A stretch of 64,000 nucleotides of DNA, from assembly GCF_029227915.1 (NCBI RefSeq), contig NC_079877.1, positions 14,383,351 through 14,447,350 of the forward strand. Reading direction: 5' to 3'. Shown here piece by piece: positions 45,552 through 59,500 of the stretch. Positions within the stretch are counted from its first letter, which is position 1. Every line of letters starts with the position of its first letter. The notes beneath the pieces were generated by a model. The model was not told the DNA's origin, ran no database searches, and saw nothing but the letters and a program-made list of their open reading frames with translations. This stretch comes from Hydractinia symbiolongicarpus (lineage: Eukaryota; Cnidaria; Hydrozoa; Anthoathecata; Hydractiniidae). The translations under genes and the position numbers were made by a program.

Positions 45552-47345
45552 CTCCAGAAAATTTTCAGGTTATCAAACAGAACATTCAGTAATTTATTTG
45601 CGTCGTGTTTGTAGGATAGGTTTGTTAATCTATATAATAAAAAAATAAATATTTTTTTCCCGATTAACTGGTAAACCTGACCTTACCTAAATTGTGATTT
45701 TATTCTTGTTGTAAAAGATTTGAACTTACGCAACCTTTTAGGATTCTTTTTTTATTTATTTCAACCTCAGAAAAAAGAAAGAACCCTAATAAACGGCCCT
45801 TTTACCCCTATAAAAGTAAAAATATGATTTAAACGCCCCTCTCTTTTAAACGCCCCTCTCTATTAACACTTCTCCCTGTGCTTTTTTAGCCCTTGTAACC
45901 TTGAGGGGGGCACAAAGTGCCGCGGCTTATAAATCCTGAACCACTTATGATTAAATGATGAAACTTGGCACAGTTGTAAGATGTCTTAGTACAAATTCAT
46001 TCTAGGTAAAAAATAATTTTATGACGTCATATGAATCAAAAACAGACTTGTTTACCCCTCCCCCTCCCCTTAGGTATAATAGGGTTAAACAATTGTAATA
46101 GAAGGGGGGGGGGGGGGGGGGGGGCAGGGGCGTTTATTGGTTAGTTTCGTCGAAGTTTTGAATCGAATTATTTTTAGTCTTCTTTTTAGCCCACTTTTTG
46201 GGCCAAATGGATGGGCCATGCTTGAAAATTTGTATTTATAAAGAATTTAAATTTATATTAATTGTGAAATGTTTGTATGTCTTATAAATTGACTCAGACC
46301 TGGCATGTTTTATATTAAAAAGAGAAAAAAGCCCTGGGATCGAGGTTGCTTGTTCTCCACAAGACTAGGGCCTACACTACTGTTTACATGAAGTTTTATA
46401 TATCGGGGTTGTGTGCATGCGCCACAGCTTTGTGCACATGCGTAATAGCTTCATTTCGGGCAAATCATGTTTACATGAATATTTCGAGGAAGGAATAAAA
46501 TTTCCAATATGGTAATGAGTTTTATTTCATGTAAACATTTACAAAGACTAAACAAGACACCGAAATGAAACTACATGTACAGACTGTCTTGTTCAAAAAT
46601 TCAATATATAAGTAAGATAATAACCATCACAACATTGTCTGACGTTATATTTATAAATAATCGAGTCATCTGTCAACCCCACCCCCTCAATCATTATCAC
46701 AACTTTGCTTAATTTTAAATTTGTAAACAATCAGTATTTGATTATAAGGGACTCACCTGTCCCCTTTAAACTCTAAATCCCCCATATACATTTACATAAG
46801 GAAGGGTCACGGAGTTACAAAGTTATGCTTTGTAAACATGTGGTTTTGTGCATGATTTAAAGAAAGCATTGAAAGCGTAATTGTAGGGTTATATGTATTG
46901 TTTTCACCAGTATTATGATAATCAGAGCAACAATAAGGTATGATAATGTTCTTCTTAAGTTACTGACCCGTGAAGAACATTATAACAGTGAGCATAACAG
47001 AATTCTAGGTCTGTAAAATGTTTTGACCACCGCCAAATCTGACATGCAAAGTGCTTTTCTATTCTTAAAAATAAATAGAGATATTGTAACTGACACATTT
47101 GTTAACCTCTAAGAGTGTGTTTTTAGCCATTCGAAGACATCAAAATATTTGCCACTTGCACCCAACCATAGTGGGTCCTCCATGACGTCATTTGAAAGAT
47201 CTTTTCTTACACGAAGCCATGCTTTTTTTAAAAAAACCACACCAGATATATTTTCGTTCGATATAAGTTTTTTGAGGGACTTTAAACGTTAATAAACAGA
47301 CTGTGGTTGCGTCAAATTCCTGGAAAAGTATAAAATATTTAATAT
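45552..47345. other. Intergenic between TBCEL and ZNFX1
   Basis: Contains a repeat copy (45890-46085: ttataaatcctgaaccactt, aaacttggcacagttgtaag, tgacgtcatat, then aggtataatagggttaa) that shares blocks with the element at 48976-50119. There is also a G18 tract at 46107-46124, a solo hairpin-family terminus (aaaagccctgggatcgaggt) at 46330-46350, and gtttacatgaa / ttcatgtaaac repeats at 46380-46545. No gene recognised. Confidence 0.45.
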
Positions 47346-47385
47346 TGATTGGCTAAAAATATCTTAAAAATTGTTCTGATTGGTT
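47346..47385. promoter_or_regulatory. Paired inverted CCAAT boxes upstream of ZNFX1
   Basis: Two ATTGG motifs (47348-47352 and 47379-47383) are spaced 31 bp apart, about three helical turns, and lie 110-145 bp before the putative ZNFX1 start codon. Paired CCAAT boxes of this kind are typical NF-Y sites, but binding is inference. Confidence 0.3.
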
Positions 47386-47485
47386 GCTATAGGCTTTCTT
47401 CATACTTTTGTCGACTATTAAAAACGCAAATGTCAGAAGCAACACAAATATTTTTTATTATGCAAGAATAAAAGTTTACGCCAGA

Positions 47486-47500
47486 ATGGAAGATGGATGA
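47486..47500 (+). promoter_or_regulatory. Minimal upstream ORF overlapping the ZNFX1 start codon
   Basis: ATG at 47486 opens a four-codon frame (MEDG) whose TGA (47498-47500) lies just past the ATG at 47493 in another frame. If the transcript begins upstream, ribosomes would meet this ATG first, so it could dampen or re-route initiation. Confidence 0.35.
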
Positions 47501-50500
47501 AGTAAAAGAATACCGTGATCGTTTGAATACGATCAGTCGCAAATATAAAAACAAGAGGAAAATATCCGATCGTTCCGTAAATAAATTTGAAAGTCAAAAA
47601 AGAGGGAAGGAAAGAAAAGAAAAAAAACCTGCTCAAGCGAACCACACCTCGACGTTTATAGATTATCAACAACAACACGAAATGTCTGTTTGGGAAAACA
47701 ACAGGAATTCTAACCGACACCATTCGAGGTATAATAGAGAATGTCAAAGTGGCGGCAGGAATTATGACGAACAAGAATATACTGTAGATCAGTATTATGG
47801 GAATCAAAATCCATATCAATTCCATAGAGAAAGAGAAAAGCAGTCATTTGAAGCAGGCTGCTCGTATGAAACACAGAGAGACAGCCGAGAACACAGAAGA
47901 TCACATGATAATTTCGAGGAAGAGTATGAAAGAAATCATCGAACCAAAAGAAGGTATTCTTGCGGGAATGGAAATTATGATGGTAAGTTCGAGTTTGTGT
48001 TACACTTTTTTTATGCTCAGCCTCAGCATTGCCTAGGAGAACGTCCAAACAACTTCGCTCTCCCTTACTTGACCTAGTATAAGGATTACTAACGGTTTTT
48101 TTTCATTTTGGTACAACAAGAAAACCTTGCTTTAGTTGTTTATATAAACGGGTAGGCAGGAGAGCCAGTATAATTTATCTTACCATCGTGAAGTCGGAAT
48201 ACTAAAGGTGAGATAATTTACACTGGGTTGCAAACGGATTTTATGCAGGCAATTTCCGAACGCGTTTCGCGATTTGTTACTTTTATTGTTCTTTGTTCGC
48301 GCAATCACTATCGGCAAATCATTTCTTCTTTGATGTTTTGAGCGGTAATGATATCACTCACTTGAACAAACATGTTAAATTCCCTTGTTATTTAAAAGGG
48401 GTAAATGCGACCACGCTTTCTTTATGTCATTGGTTGATTTTAATTCGGGATTTGCTCTGAGAAACTATTTTATGTTTATCAGTGAATTTAAATTTAAGGG
48501 TTTGCTCAGAGACATTAGTTTGTGCTTTCGTATGAGAGAAAAATATCCTTGCGAATAAAGCTTAGGTTAGTGAACGGGATACTTCACGACTGCTTGATTT
48601 CTTGTGTCGCGTCGCGTCAAAATTGCTGCGCAGTACTTGCTTACTCCACTTGCTAATGCGCCGACTTCACGAAGCGAATTGCACGGCAGTGCGTTTGTTT
48701 TGATTATGCTTCGGAAAATTCGCTTTAGCGGAGTATTTCGCTGTAAACGTTTAACCAATCAGAAAGCAATCTGCATTGTTTATTATTAAAAAAACTTATT
48801 ACTGTAAAGAATTGACAATATCATTTGTTTTTAATAGCCAAAAAAGTTTTTAGATTCAGTATTTTAAATTCGCCACTTGTTTTTTATTTCTTTCTCGTGG
48901 AAATAAAAAAGATATTTTGCAGCTGAATCACCTTTGAATTCGCTATTCACATGTTCCTTCGTGTAAACCTCTCTCAACCCTATTATACCTGAGTTTTTTT
49001 TACCCTTGCAACCTGGGTTATAAATCCTGAACCACTTGTGCTTAAGTGATAAAACTTGGCACGGTTGTAGAATGTCTTAGTACAAACTCATTCCAGGTAA
49101 AAAAATAATTTGATGACGTCATATTTATGACCAATTTTCTAGGCCTGATAATACAAAAAATCTGGTCTCCATTAAACATACTTTGTGGTATGTATCCTAG
49201 GTAACACACAAACACTCATTAGCAGATATAAAACTATTTTAGAAACAAAACAACGCAACAAAACTGTTTTATTGACTTACTGAATTCTAAAGAAAACAGA
49301 CTCTTTGGTATGAAATATTTTTATTATGAGGAAAAACAAATTTATCATTTTTTTATTAAATGAGTCATATGATGCCAATGTGAGGTCACATCACGTTAAT
49401 ATAAATGACCTCGTTAAATAACCTCGTTGATGGGCGTGTTGACAAACAATAACAAAGCATGATTTGAATAAGCCACAACATATTGAGATTGGTAAATTTC
49501 CTAGAAAAAGAATAACGTAATGTTTTTTTATGCATCATGAACCACCTTGGTATCCATGAGGTCATTTTTTTTGTTTAACCGTATTCCTGCTGGGCTTTTT
49601 AGGGGCTCCATAATGTTGGGGGGGGGGGGGGGGGGCTAATTCGACCCACCTGTCTAATTTCAACAATTGTTGTCCGTTGGACTTGAAACTTGCAACAAGT
49701 GCTGTCCAGTAATAATAATCAATTTGGTAAAAAGAAAATTGATGACGTCAGTATATTTGATGATAACGTCATCAAATTCAGTGACATATACGATTTTAAA
49801 TGTTGTATAATTGCGATGAATGCAGTAACAATAATAAAAACACAAAATAATATAACAATATAAGCTAAGAAGTCCCAAAGCTTTTAAAAACATTTAAAAA
49901 ACATTTTTTAGTAAATTTTTTTTTTCAAAATATCACTGAAGAGTAAAAAAGTATGGCCAAGACTACACTTCGGCATAGTTCAAAAAAATTTTTTTGGAAA
50001 ATAAAGCTAAATAAAAGTTAGGAAAAGTCACAAAATTTGAAGGTGTAACTATAAACACATAAAAATTTAATAATTATTTATTATTAAATATAGTCCCCCC
50101 CTCCTTTACGAATAGGGTTAAAAGCTAATTAAGCTAATCAATTACGTAATCGCTGCATATATGACTTAGAGTGATATGCATGCATAGCTGCGTATATGAC
50201 TTAAAGTGAGTTGGATAAAAAACGTTAACTAAGAGAGTGAGGCGAAACTTTTGTTATGAAAATAAAGAAAGTAAGAATTTAATTTGTTGACGTCAATATG
50301 TGTGTTGATTAATGCATCTTTGATCAACCACGCCCCAGGGCTTTTTTTCATTCTTGAACGCCATCCCTACAAAGAATATAAAAGGATAATGATGTCTTTC
50401 CATTTATAAAGTAACATGAAGCCATAGTACGGTAACGGGTAAATTATAAATGGCGCAATAAAATGTAAACAAATAAAGATTTTTTACGCAACAATTTAAA

Positions 50501-53500
50501 GATGGCTCATCGTAAAGGATTCTTTAATTCTTTTGACGATACCAACATTTCGTTCGATCTTGATGTAAATTTTGATTCAACTGCAGATTTTATCTGTAAG
50601 GACACACAACTAAAAACATAGATCCGGAAATATCTAATTTTCTTTAGAAGATTAAAATTATTTATTGCAGAAAATTACAAGGAAAACAACAGCGAAAGAG
50701 AAATAGAAAACATCCCTGCGCGGGAGCTCGATGAAACGTGATGCACGGAAAATATGATGGTGATGGTGACAACCATCAACCTGATTTGTTGATAAGTTTC
50801 CAAAATTCTGTACAACGGGTGGTGTGGAAAAAAGGGAGTAAAATGAACATAAAAGAAGGTGCAGATATTAAACGAAGTAAGAAAGTTCTCATCGCAAATA
50901 GCAAAATATTTATCTCAACAAGGTAATAACGCAAATGAAACGAGAGACCACTGGAAGAACGTGAAGTTAAAAGATAAAAAATGATAAAGTATTTTGAAAC
51001 AAAGACTCATGTATTGGGGCTTCACTGTTCATTTTGGCTATCGTGCTAGAGTCGAATCAAGGAAATTATGTTTTGACGACATAAAGCTTTGTGTCGATTT
51101 AGATGGAAACTGAATGTCTGGAGTGAGATACCAAACGAAGAAGCAAAACAAGAAACTGGGAAACTGGGAAAAATTAAGTGGCCACCAACGTCAATTTAAC
51201 CCTAGAACTTACGCGGCTGCTTTGTAGGATTGCCCAGTTAAATTATGCAAAAAGTTATATTTGCACAGACTAACTGAAATTATTAATCCAGGCACACTTT
51301 CTTTCTCGCCATGAAAAATCAATATCTCAGTTGGATCTCATTTGGTTCCATTCTCGTCCCCGGTAAAAATAAATTTGGCGAATCTTTGTCCAAAGCGTCT
51401 TCCTTACTGGGTAATGACAACAACAAATTTCGGAACAAAATATCGAAACATTCTGCTGGTTAAACATCGATTTCAAAACTTCTGAACAACAAAGTCCAGC
51501 CTATACATGTCTTCCAACTTAGCGGCCATAGAAATCTTAACAGTTTAAACGCTTTAAAGGAGAGACCAACTGCGCACGGCACAGCTGGTGAATAAAAGTT
51601 CATGGTGACAGTGTTTTAAAACAGGTGCCTGAATTAAAAAACAATGGAATTTATTTCTCTTTATTGTGATCGTCACGGGTCAATACGCAGAAAAGTAATG
51701 AAACAAGAAAAATTAAAGATCAAAGTAGCGAAAAATGTTGAACAACATGTGACGAACATATTTTATTATTTTTTACTACTGAACGTACTGAACAAATTGA
51801 TATTTGCTTTGCGAGTAAAGATAAAGAAAGTAAAGATTCGTGAATAAAAATAAAGCCATCGTATTGCACGTTCGATTTGTTGATTAATGTTCCCGGTCTG
51901 TATATTTACTCAAGTTTGGCGCTGTCTCATAATAACAAACTTTATCGTTCGAAGCTCGTAGTATGTTGTGGAAAAGGGAATCAAAACATGAAAATAATAT
52001 TGTTGTTGGCCTAACAAATATTTCTTAAATTCAAAGAAGTTTATACGAATATTATAAAATGCTGTTACTATTGTAGGCGCGGGAGATTAATGTCAACAAG
52101 AATACAATGAATATGGCGGTTGATTTATTTTGTGGGGGTGATAAAAAGACATGCTAAAGTTTTGCATCAACTTTACGGAGACTCGTTAGAAAAATATGTC
52201 AGAAGAAGATATCATTTTTGTGATATAAAGCAAATATAACTCGATTATTAAATTGATATATGTCAGGTGTCTGTTTTCCCCTGAAGATCTGGTAGTTATC
52301 TTGCTAGCATATGACGTCCAAATTACGTGAACATCTTAATTAATAGCTAGTAGCCATATGAATCGATGTTGTTAAACTCATTACCCTACTTGGGTACAAA
52401 ACTCAATGTTATTATTCAATGTTCAAGTCTATTTTTATAAATATTTTGATGATAACCTAGCTGTGTTCCTTTTATATCGTATGTGGGCAAATTAACAAAT
52501 TTATCTGTCACTTTTTTAAGAAACATTTTATTGGCTAAAAACCATGTAACTGACTTACATCGTGACATTTATAATCCCCAAGTTTCCTATGCTAATCGAC
52601 AAGAAAAAATAATGCAGGTCACTTCCGGTGTCGTAGGCTATTGAGTTTTTAATGTTACATTTGTATATCACTAGAAACTCACATAAACGCGACCTTTTTT
52701 TGATGATCCAGTCAAGAATAAATCGTACATATCTGCCCGTACGTCTGTGTACGACTATACCACGATAAACACATTGTTCGCCTCTCCTTTAAGACGAGCG
52801 TCAAATTTGCATCTCATGATCTTTGGAATTTCAAAAATGCCCAAAATATCTGGGCCTTTTTGTATTACGTGACCAGCCTGTTCCAGGTTTATTGTTGGCC
52901 AGTCCATAATATTGGCTTAGGGGCCACAAGACCATGGGGATGAGGTTGACTTTTGATGTTAACTGGTAAGTACATCCAAACCCTACTTATTTTCATCCCA
53001 TACAGCCATAAGAATTCTGTAAAAATGTTATTAGGAAGATATATAGATACTTAGTCGTGAAATATAGTTATTTATTTGTTATTATAGTAGTTACCTTAGT
53101 AAATTTTAAAATTTACTAAGGTAAAACTATTTTGTGGCAGACAGATAAAAAATTATAGATTTCTAAATCCTAAAATCTACTGGGATAACTGCTATATTAA
53201 CTAATATTTCGCAATTAAGTATCTATATGTCTTAATAACAAGAATTTTTACATATTTTTTATGGCTGTATGGAGTAAAAATAAGTAGGTTTTGGATGTAC
53301 TTATCAGTAAACATCAAGAATAAGATCTTTGACTTGAGATAATAAAGAATATTTTACGTACTATAGTAGTAACAACATTTTATAATATTTGTTTAAACCT
53401 ATTTGAAATTTTGAAATATCTGTCATGACTATCGACAATATTTTTTTCATGTTTTGAGTCCCTTTTCTAACATACTGCCAACTTCCAACTATGAAGTTTG

Positions 53501-56500
53501 TTCTGATAAGTTGGCGCCAAATTTGAATAAACATACAGACCGAAAACATTCATTAACAAATCGAACACGCAATGTGGTGGCTTCATCTTTATTCACGAAT
53601 CTTCACTTTCTACATCTTCACTTACGTTTGTTCAGCAAGTTCAGTAGTATAAAATAATAAGAATGTTCTTCACTTGTTGTTCAACATTTTTGCTATTTTG
53701 ATGTTCTACTTTTTCTTGTTTAATTATTTCGTGTATATTGATCCGTGACCATCACAATAAAGAGAAATATATTTAATTGTCTTTTAATTTAGCCACTCGT
53801 TTGACAAAAGTGTAAAAAATACCCATTTTAAATAATTCAGCACTTACAAAGATGTAAACAAATTTGATTTACGGTGGGGATTATTAATGGAACAGACGAC
53901 CAAGTCAGTCATTTATAGTACTTCACAAAAAAAACAAAATGGAGCTTGCGTCAGCATATTTTTTGTGACGTCATCAAAAGCTTAAAATTTGTTCAAAATA
54001 CCATTATCAGCTTAAAATTCAGTTACTTTAGTTCTAGAGCGAATTTTTACATTCAGTTTGAAATTTCTGAAAGCTAAATAAAAACATTGAAAACAATTCT
54101 TCTTGATGAAACAAAGTTGTGTTGTAAGTTTTAAGTTCTAAGGATAATCCTGACAAGAGTTATATTTTCATCATTGTAGGGGTTTCATAGAGATTTTTAG
54201 GGTTAGTTTCGAGTAATATCCAATATCAAAGCCTCTGAAAGGCGGGACCTGAAAATCTGGCATGCACGTGTCTATTAGATAGATATTGAAACTCAGTAAG
54301 TATCATAGCCATGCAGCATAGCGTTTAGGAGTTATTAAAAAAAACCCGTCAGGGATGGGGCGGAATCCACCCCCCCCCCCCAATAGGGTTAATGTGTGCG
54401 CAATAAACCGACAAAGTAAAAGACTTTTGTCTCTTATTACATCTCTTATTGTCTTGTTCTCTTATTTCATAATAGAATATGATAGAGCAGTTAAAATATT
54501 AAAGAAAATGATAAAAAAATAATGTAATTTCATAAACTATTTTTGACTACGAAAATGACCTTTTCATTCTCGCCAAATTTGTTGTCACAATTTGTTAACA
54601 ACCTTTTTACAAAGATCAGTTCACAAAAATTAAGGATGATATACGATGATGAAGGCCCCAATGTGCTGTTGTCAACTGAGGATATTTCTCTCTATATAAT
54701 TAAACCCACAGCGGTAGGTGAAAGTTTAAAAACGGAGGCATGTTGTAAACAAAAAACAAGACAGAGCAGTAATTATAGAAATTTCCAGAGTTTAGTTAAT
54801 ATGCGAAATGAATAAGTTATTAGCTTCAAAGTTTTAACGGAAGCTCTCCAGCTATGCAGAAGTTCTTTACTTGTAAGTAAATTAAAGTTTTTATAGACAG
54901 AGCAGACTGCCGAATGACCGGTCGAGTGAAGTCTACCTTTTTGTATTTTTTGAAGGGAATTCCCATGTGATTGTTGTTGTTGCGGGTAATGTTCATTATC
55001 TAGTATTGTGCTCTGAGTAGAAGTCATTTCATGCCGAGTCACTTTATCCTAGTCAAAAGTGCCAACAATGTTGACACAATCTATCTTTTCGTATCTTTTA
55101 GAAAATGACGGATTTTCATCAAACTCCAAAAGACGAAAAACTGCTCCTTCCATCGGGTACCTAAAATTAGAAGTTTTAAGTAAAATAGACGAAAGTGATG
55201 AGTTGATCCCTCAAGTTGTAAACATACTAGAAGGCCTAGAGGACGTATGCAATAAGAGTGATTCTCTGAAAAAAGATTGGATTGAACATATTCTTCGCAT
55301 TTTCTACCATTGTGGCAAATCATCTATGAAAGTGAATAAGGCAAATATCTACAAAATTCTTTCGCAGACTGAATATTTATACAAAGCTGGAAAAGAAATA
55401 CTCAAAAAAAGATTTTGGGCTGAAGATAACATAAAGAAAAGTCAAATCGGAGAATACTTGATATCCATCGCAGAGTTTTATATGGAATTGTTTCCAAATA
55501 ATGCAGTCGACGTACCTCTTGATCGCATAAAGTATATTATATCACCGATGGAGAATACAGAATTATCATCAAAGGTAATGCTGCTTCAAGTATCTCGCTC
55601 TTTGTTTTTTAAGAATAAAGAACTTTTGACATGTCTAAGGTCGCCGTTATGACAGTTGAATTGACAGTTATTCTTTCTAAAACAATAATTGTCCTTGTTG
55701 TATAGGCGTGGCACTTACTGACAATTCATATTTGACTATGTGACATCGTCGTACCAAGTCTTGAAATCTTGTACAACAATTGACAATACTTAAAACTTTC
55801 TTATGATAATGCCTAAAACTTGAATCTTGTACCAGACATTTTCTGTACTAAGATGAGTTATTCCGCATAGGTTTGACACGTAAAGACACCGATTTCTTGA
55901 TATTTGATAAAACAAAAGCTGATCTTTTGAAAATTTGCTATTTGAGAGGTGAAAAGTAATAAAAATATGTTCTTAACATGTTGTTCAACATTTTTTGCTC
56001 TTTTCATATTCAACTTTTTTTTTGACTTATTTTTTGTGCGTATTGACCAGTGATTAATTGTGTATTTGTCTACAAAAATGCTTAAACAGAATGTCTAATT
56101 TATTCCAGTACAATAAAATAATAATATTTTAGGCAAGAAAATTTTCAGCTTCTGAATGCGTTGAAAAAGTAGTACTGGAAGACGCAGAATGGTTTATGTT
56201 TTAATTCCATCTTAGAAACTCCACTAAAAGATTATACCCACGTGCCACATGAAGATACGTTGAAAATACAAGTTAAACAAATAAGTACAGAAGATAGGGA
56301 AAATATGTAAATATTGGGTAGTGGCTGTAGATAAATCCACGGGTTTGCCCGTCATTTACTTACCGCATTTCGTGTGTCTTGCTACTGCGGTTACCATTTT
56401 GCGCGAGAGACAGACGTATACGGGTATTATAATATAGACTATTTATTAACCAGCGTAACAGACAGAAAAACAGACAGATGACGGCTGTTATTAAAGGAGA

Positions 56501-59500
56501 GGATAACTGCGCACCACACGGCTGCTGAGTAAAAGTTCATGATGACAGTATTGATTTTGAAGACCAGACCAGACCGACTAGCTTGGTCTGCTCCATGATA
56601 AATCAATTTACATATAACAGCCATCATAACAAAAAAGTTTTAATATTGAAAATGTCGCAAAGTTATAAAAATGTGATGTTTTTTACATAAGAACGGTAAA
56701 TTTTAACTTATGACTTTGCGGAACGACAACACACTAGACCCAAAATATAAAACAGTCTGTTAAAAATACCAGTTTTGTTTGCATCCTTGTGAGTGCTGAA
56801 TTATTTATAACTAAGTATTCTTACACATTTACGAAACGGGTGGCTAAATTAAAAAACAATGGAATATATTTCTCCTTATTGTGCCGGTCGCGGGTCAATA
56901 CGCACAAAATAATGAATCAAGAAAAAGTTGAAGATCAAAAGAGCAAAAGAGCAAAAAATGTTGAACAACATGTGACGAACATATTTTTATTATTTTATAA
57001 TACTGAACGTACTGAACAAATTGATATTAACTGTGCGAGTAAAGATAAAAAAATAAAGATTCGTGAATAAAGATAAAGCCACCATATTGCGCTTTCGATT
57101 TGTTGTTGAATGTTTCCGCTCTGTATATTGATTCAAATTTAGGCGCCATCTTATCATAGCAAACTTCATTGTTCGAAGCTTGTAGTATGTTCTTAAAGAG
57201 AGACTTGAAACATGAAAAATATTGTAGTTGGTCATTAGAGATATTTTTTAATTCAAACAAGTGTAAACGAAGGTGATAAAAAGGTGTTACTACTATAGTA
57301 CGTAAAATATTCTTTGTTACCTCAAATCAAAGAACTTATTTTTAATTTTACTGGTAGGTACATCTAAAACCTAATTATTTTCACCCCACAGAGCCATTAA
57401 AAAATTCTGTAAAAATATTGTTAGAAAGATATATAGATACTTAGCTGTGAAATATAGTTATTTATTTGTTATCAAAGTAGTTATTAGTAGGTTTTAGGAT
57501 TTAGAAATCTATAATTTATTTTTTGTGACTGCCACAAAATAATTTTTTGTTTGCCTCTCCTTTAGAAATGTTGCTAAATATGTATATTTCTGAAAAAAAT
57601 TGTTTTGAAAGAAGAAAAATGTGCAGCACATCAAATCCCTGAACATATTTCGTAAACATTTCAGGAACAATCATAGACACTTAAGTCGTGTAATCGTTAA
57701 AGAGTACATTCATAATTTTGTACTCAGTATGTTTTGAAAAACAGGAATGAATAAATAAATTAAAAATGAATAAATTCATAAGTGAATAAATAAATAATAA
57801 ATTCGTTTAGATGGAAGAACTACTGAAACAACGCGATGAATCTGTTAAACAAATGACCGTACCAGTAGCATCAAAAGAGGAGCTTGCAGTTTATAAATAT
57901 TTGCCGATTTTACCTTCATGCGAAGATTTGCGATATAGTAAACAACAGCATTTAAAAGAAGTCCCGGTAACAGGAAAGTTTGCAAGTGGGGAAGATTATC
58001 TTAACGTTACCTTCTGCTTGCTTCGCGAGGATTTGATAGCGCCTTTAAGAGATGCTATTAAAGAAATAAGGAGAGATTCATTGCCCAAGAAAAAGAAGAA
58101 ATACACTCTAGGAACGTACACCAACATTATTGTTAAAGAAATGAATTTTACAAATAGCGGTATTACGCAGAAGATTCACTTTGATGTAAGTCAAATGAAG
58201 AATATTAACTGGGACCACTCAAAAAGACTGATGCCACATAATCTGTTATGTTTCAGCAAAGATCGATTCGAAACAATGGTTTATGGCATTGTTGCTCGAA
58301 GAGAGGTGGAAAAGCTAAAGGATGGCGTTTTGGAGGTGCGTTTTCTCGACATGGTTGAATTCAAAGCGTATAATAAAGGCTCGCCAAGAATGATGATGGT
58401 TGAAAGCGGAGTGTACTATGAAGCATACATTCATGTGCTAGAAGGATTGAAAGAAATGAACTCATTGCAAATACCATTTCAAAAATATATTGTAGATGGA
58501 CAGAGTTTTAGTTGTTGCCCAAAATACTTGCAAACTATAGATCAACCGTTGTATGATTTAAATAGACCATTAAACATAAAGCAAGAGAAGGTAGAAATTT
58601 TGCAACATGATTCATGGCCAAGTGTTGATGAAACGGGACTGAATGAATCGCAATACCTAGCCTTTAAAGCTGCTTTGACAAACGACTTTGTAGTCATACA
58701 AGGACCTCCAGGAACAGGTAAAACACACCTTGGAATAAGAATTGTAGATGCTCTTTTGAAGAATAGAAGTAATTGGTGTGGAAGGTATTGTTCTCCATTG
58801 CTTATCATATGCTACACTAATCATGCACTAGATCAATTCGTGGGTGGTTTAGTTGATATTGGATATAAAAATCTTATCCGTGTTGGAGGTAAAGTAAGCG
58901 AAAAGCTACGTCCTTATTCTTTACATGAAAGCCGAAATAAATGGAGGTTAAAAAATAAAGATAATCAGTTTCAAAATAGAGCTATACGCAGCATTCGAAG
59001 GAGACGAAATAGACGGGGGTTTATAATAGCACAGCCTTGGAAGGTGGATCAGAATTATAAAGACGCGACACAATTTATTAAAGACCACCGTTCTCAACAA
59101 GCACAACTGTTAGCAGCTAAAAGCAGCGGTGACGCGTTTCACAGACGTGTAGTTGAAGGGAAATTCATCTTTAACTATTTATACGAAAAAGTTATGACTC
59201 CTTCTCATTTTCAAAAGTTTCAGCAGGTTTATGAGGATTGTGATCGGCATGATATCTCAATCTTTGATATATATCTTGAAATTGATGGCATCACTTCAAA
59301 AGATATAACATGTGCCAGCATCACAACGACAGATAAACAAGAACATTGCTATGCACTACCATCATCTCGTTACACGTTCTGGAGTAATTCAAGAAATAGC
59401 ATACCAGAAAAAAGTGTAGATAACAACAGCTTCTGCAACTGTGAAGATATTTCTGACGATGATGCACACCTTGCTGATATCGACAGTGGCGAATTTGAGC

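Noticed and set aside
51644-57070. Similar open frames at 51644-51847 and 56789-57070 as a small gene family
   Set aside because: Both lie in the repeated part of the TTAA element; similarity reflects the element copies, the ends differ, and no protein features are seen.
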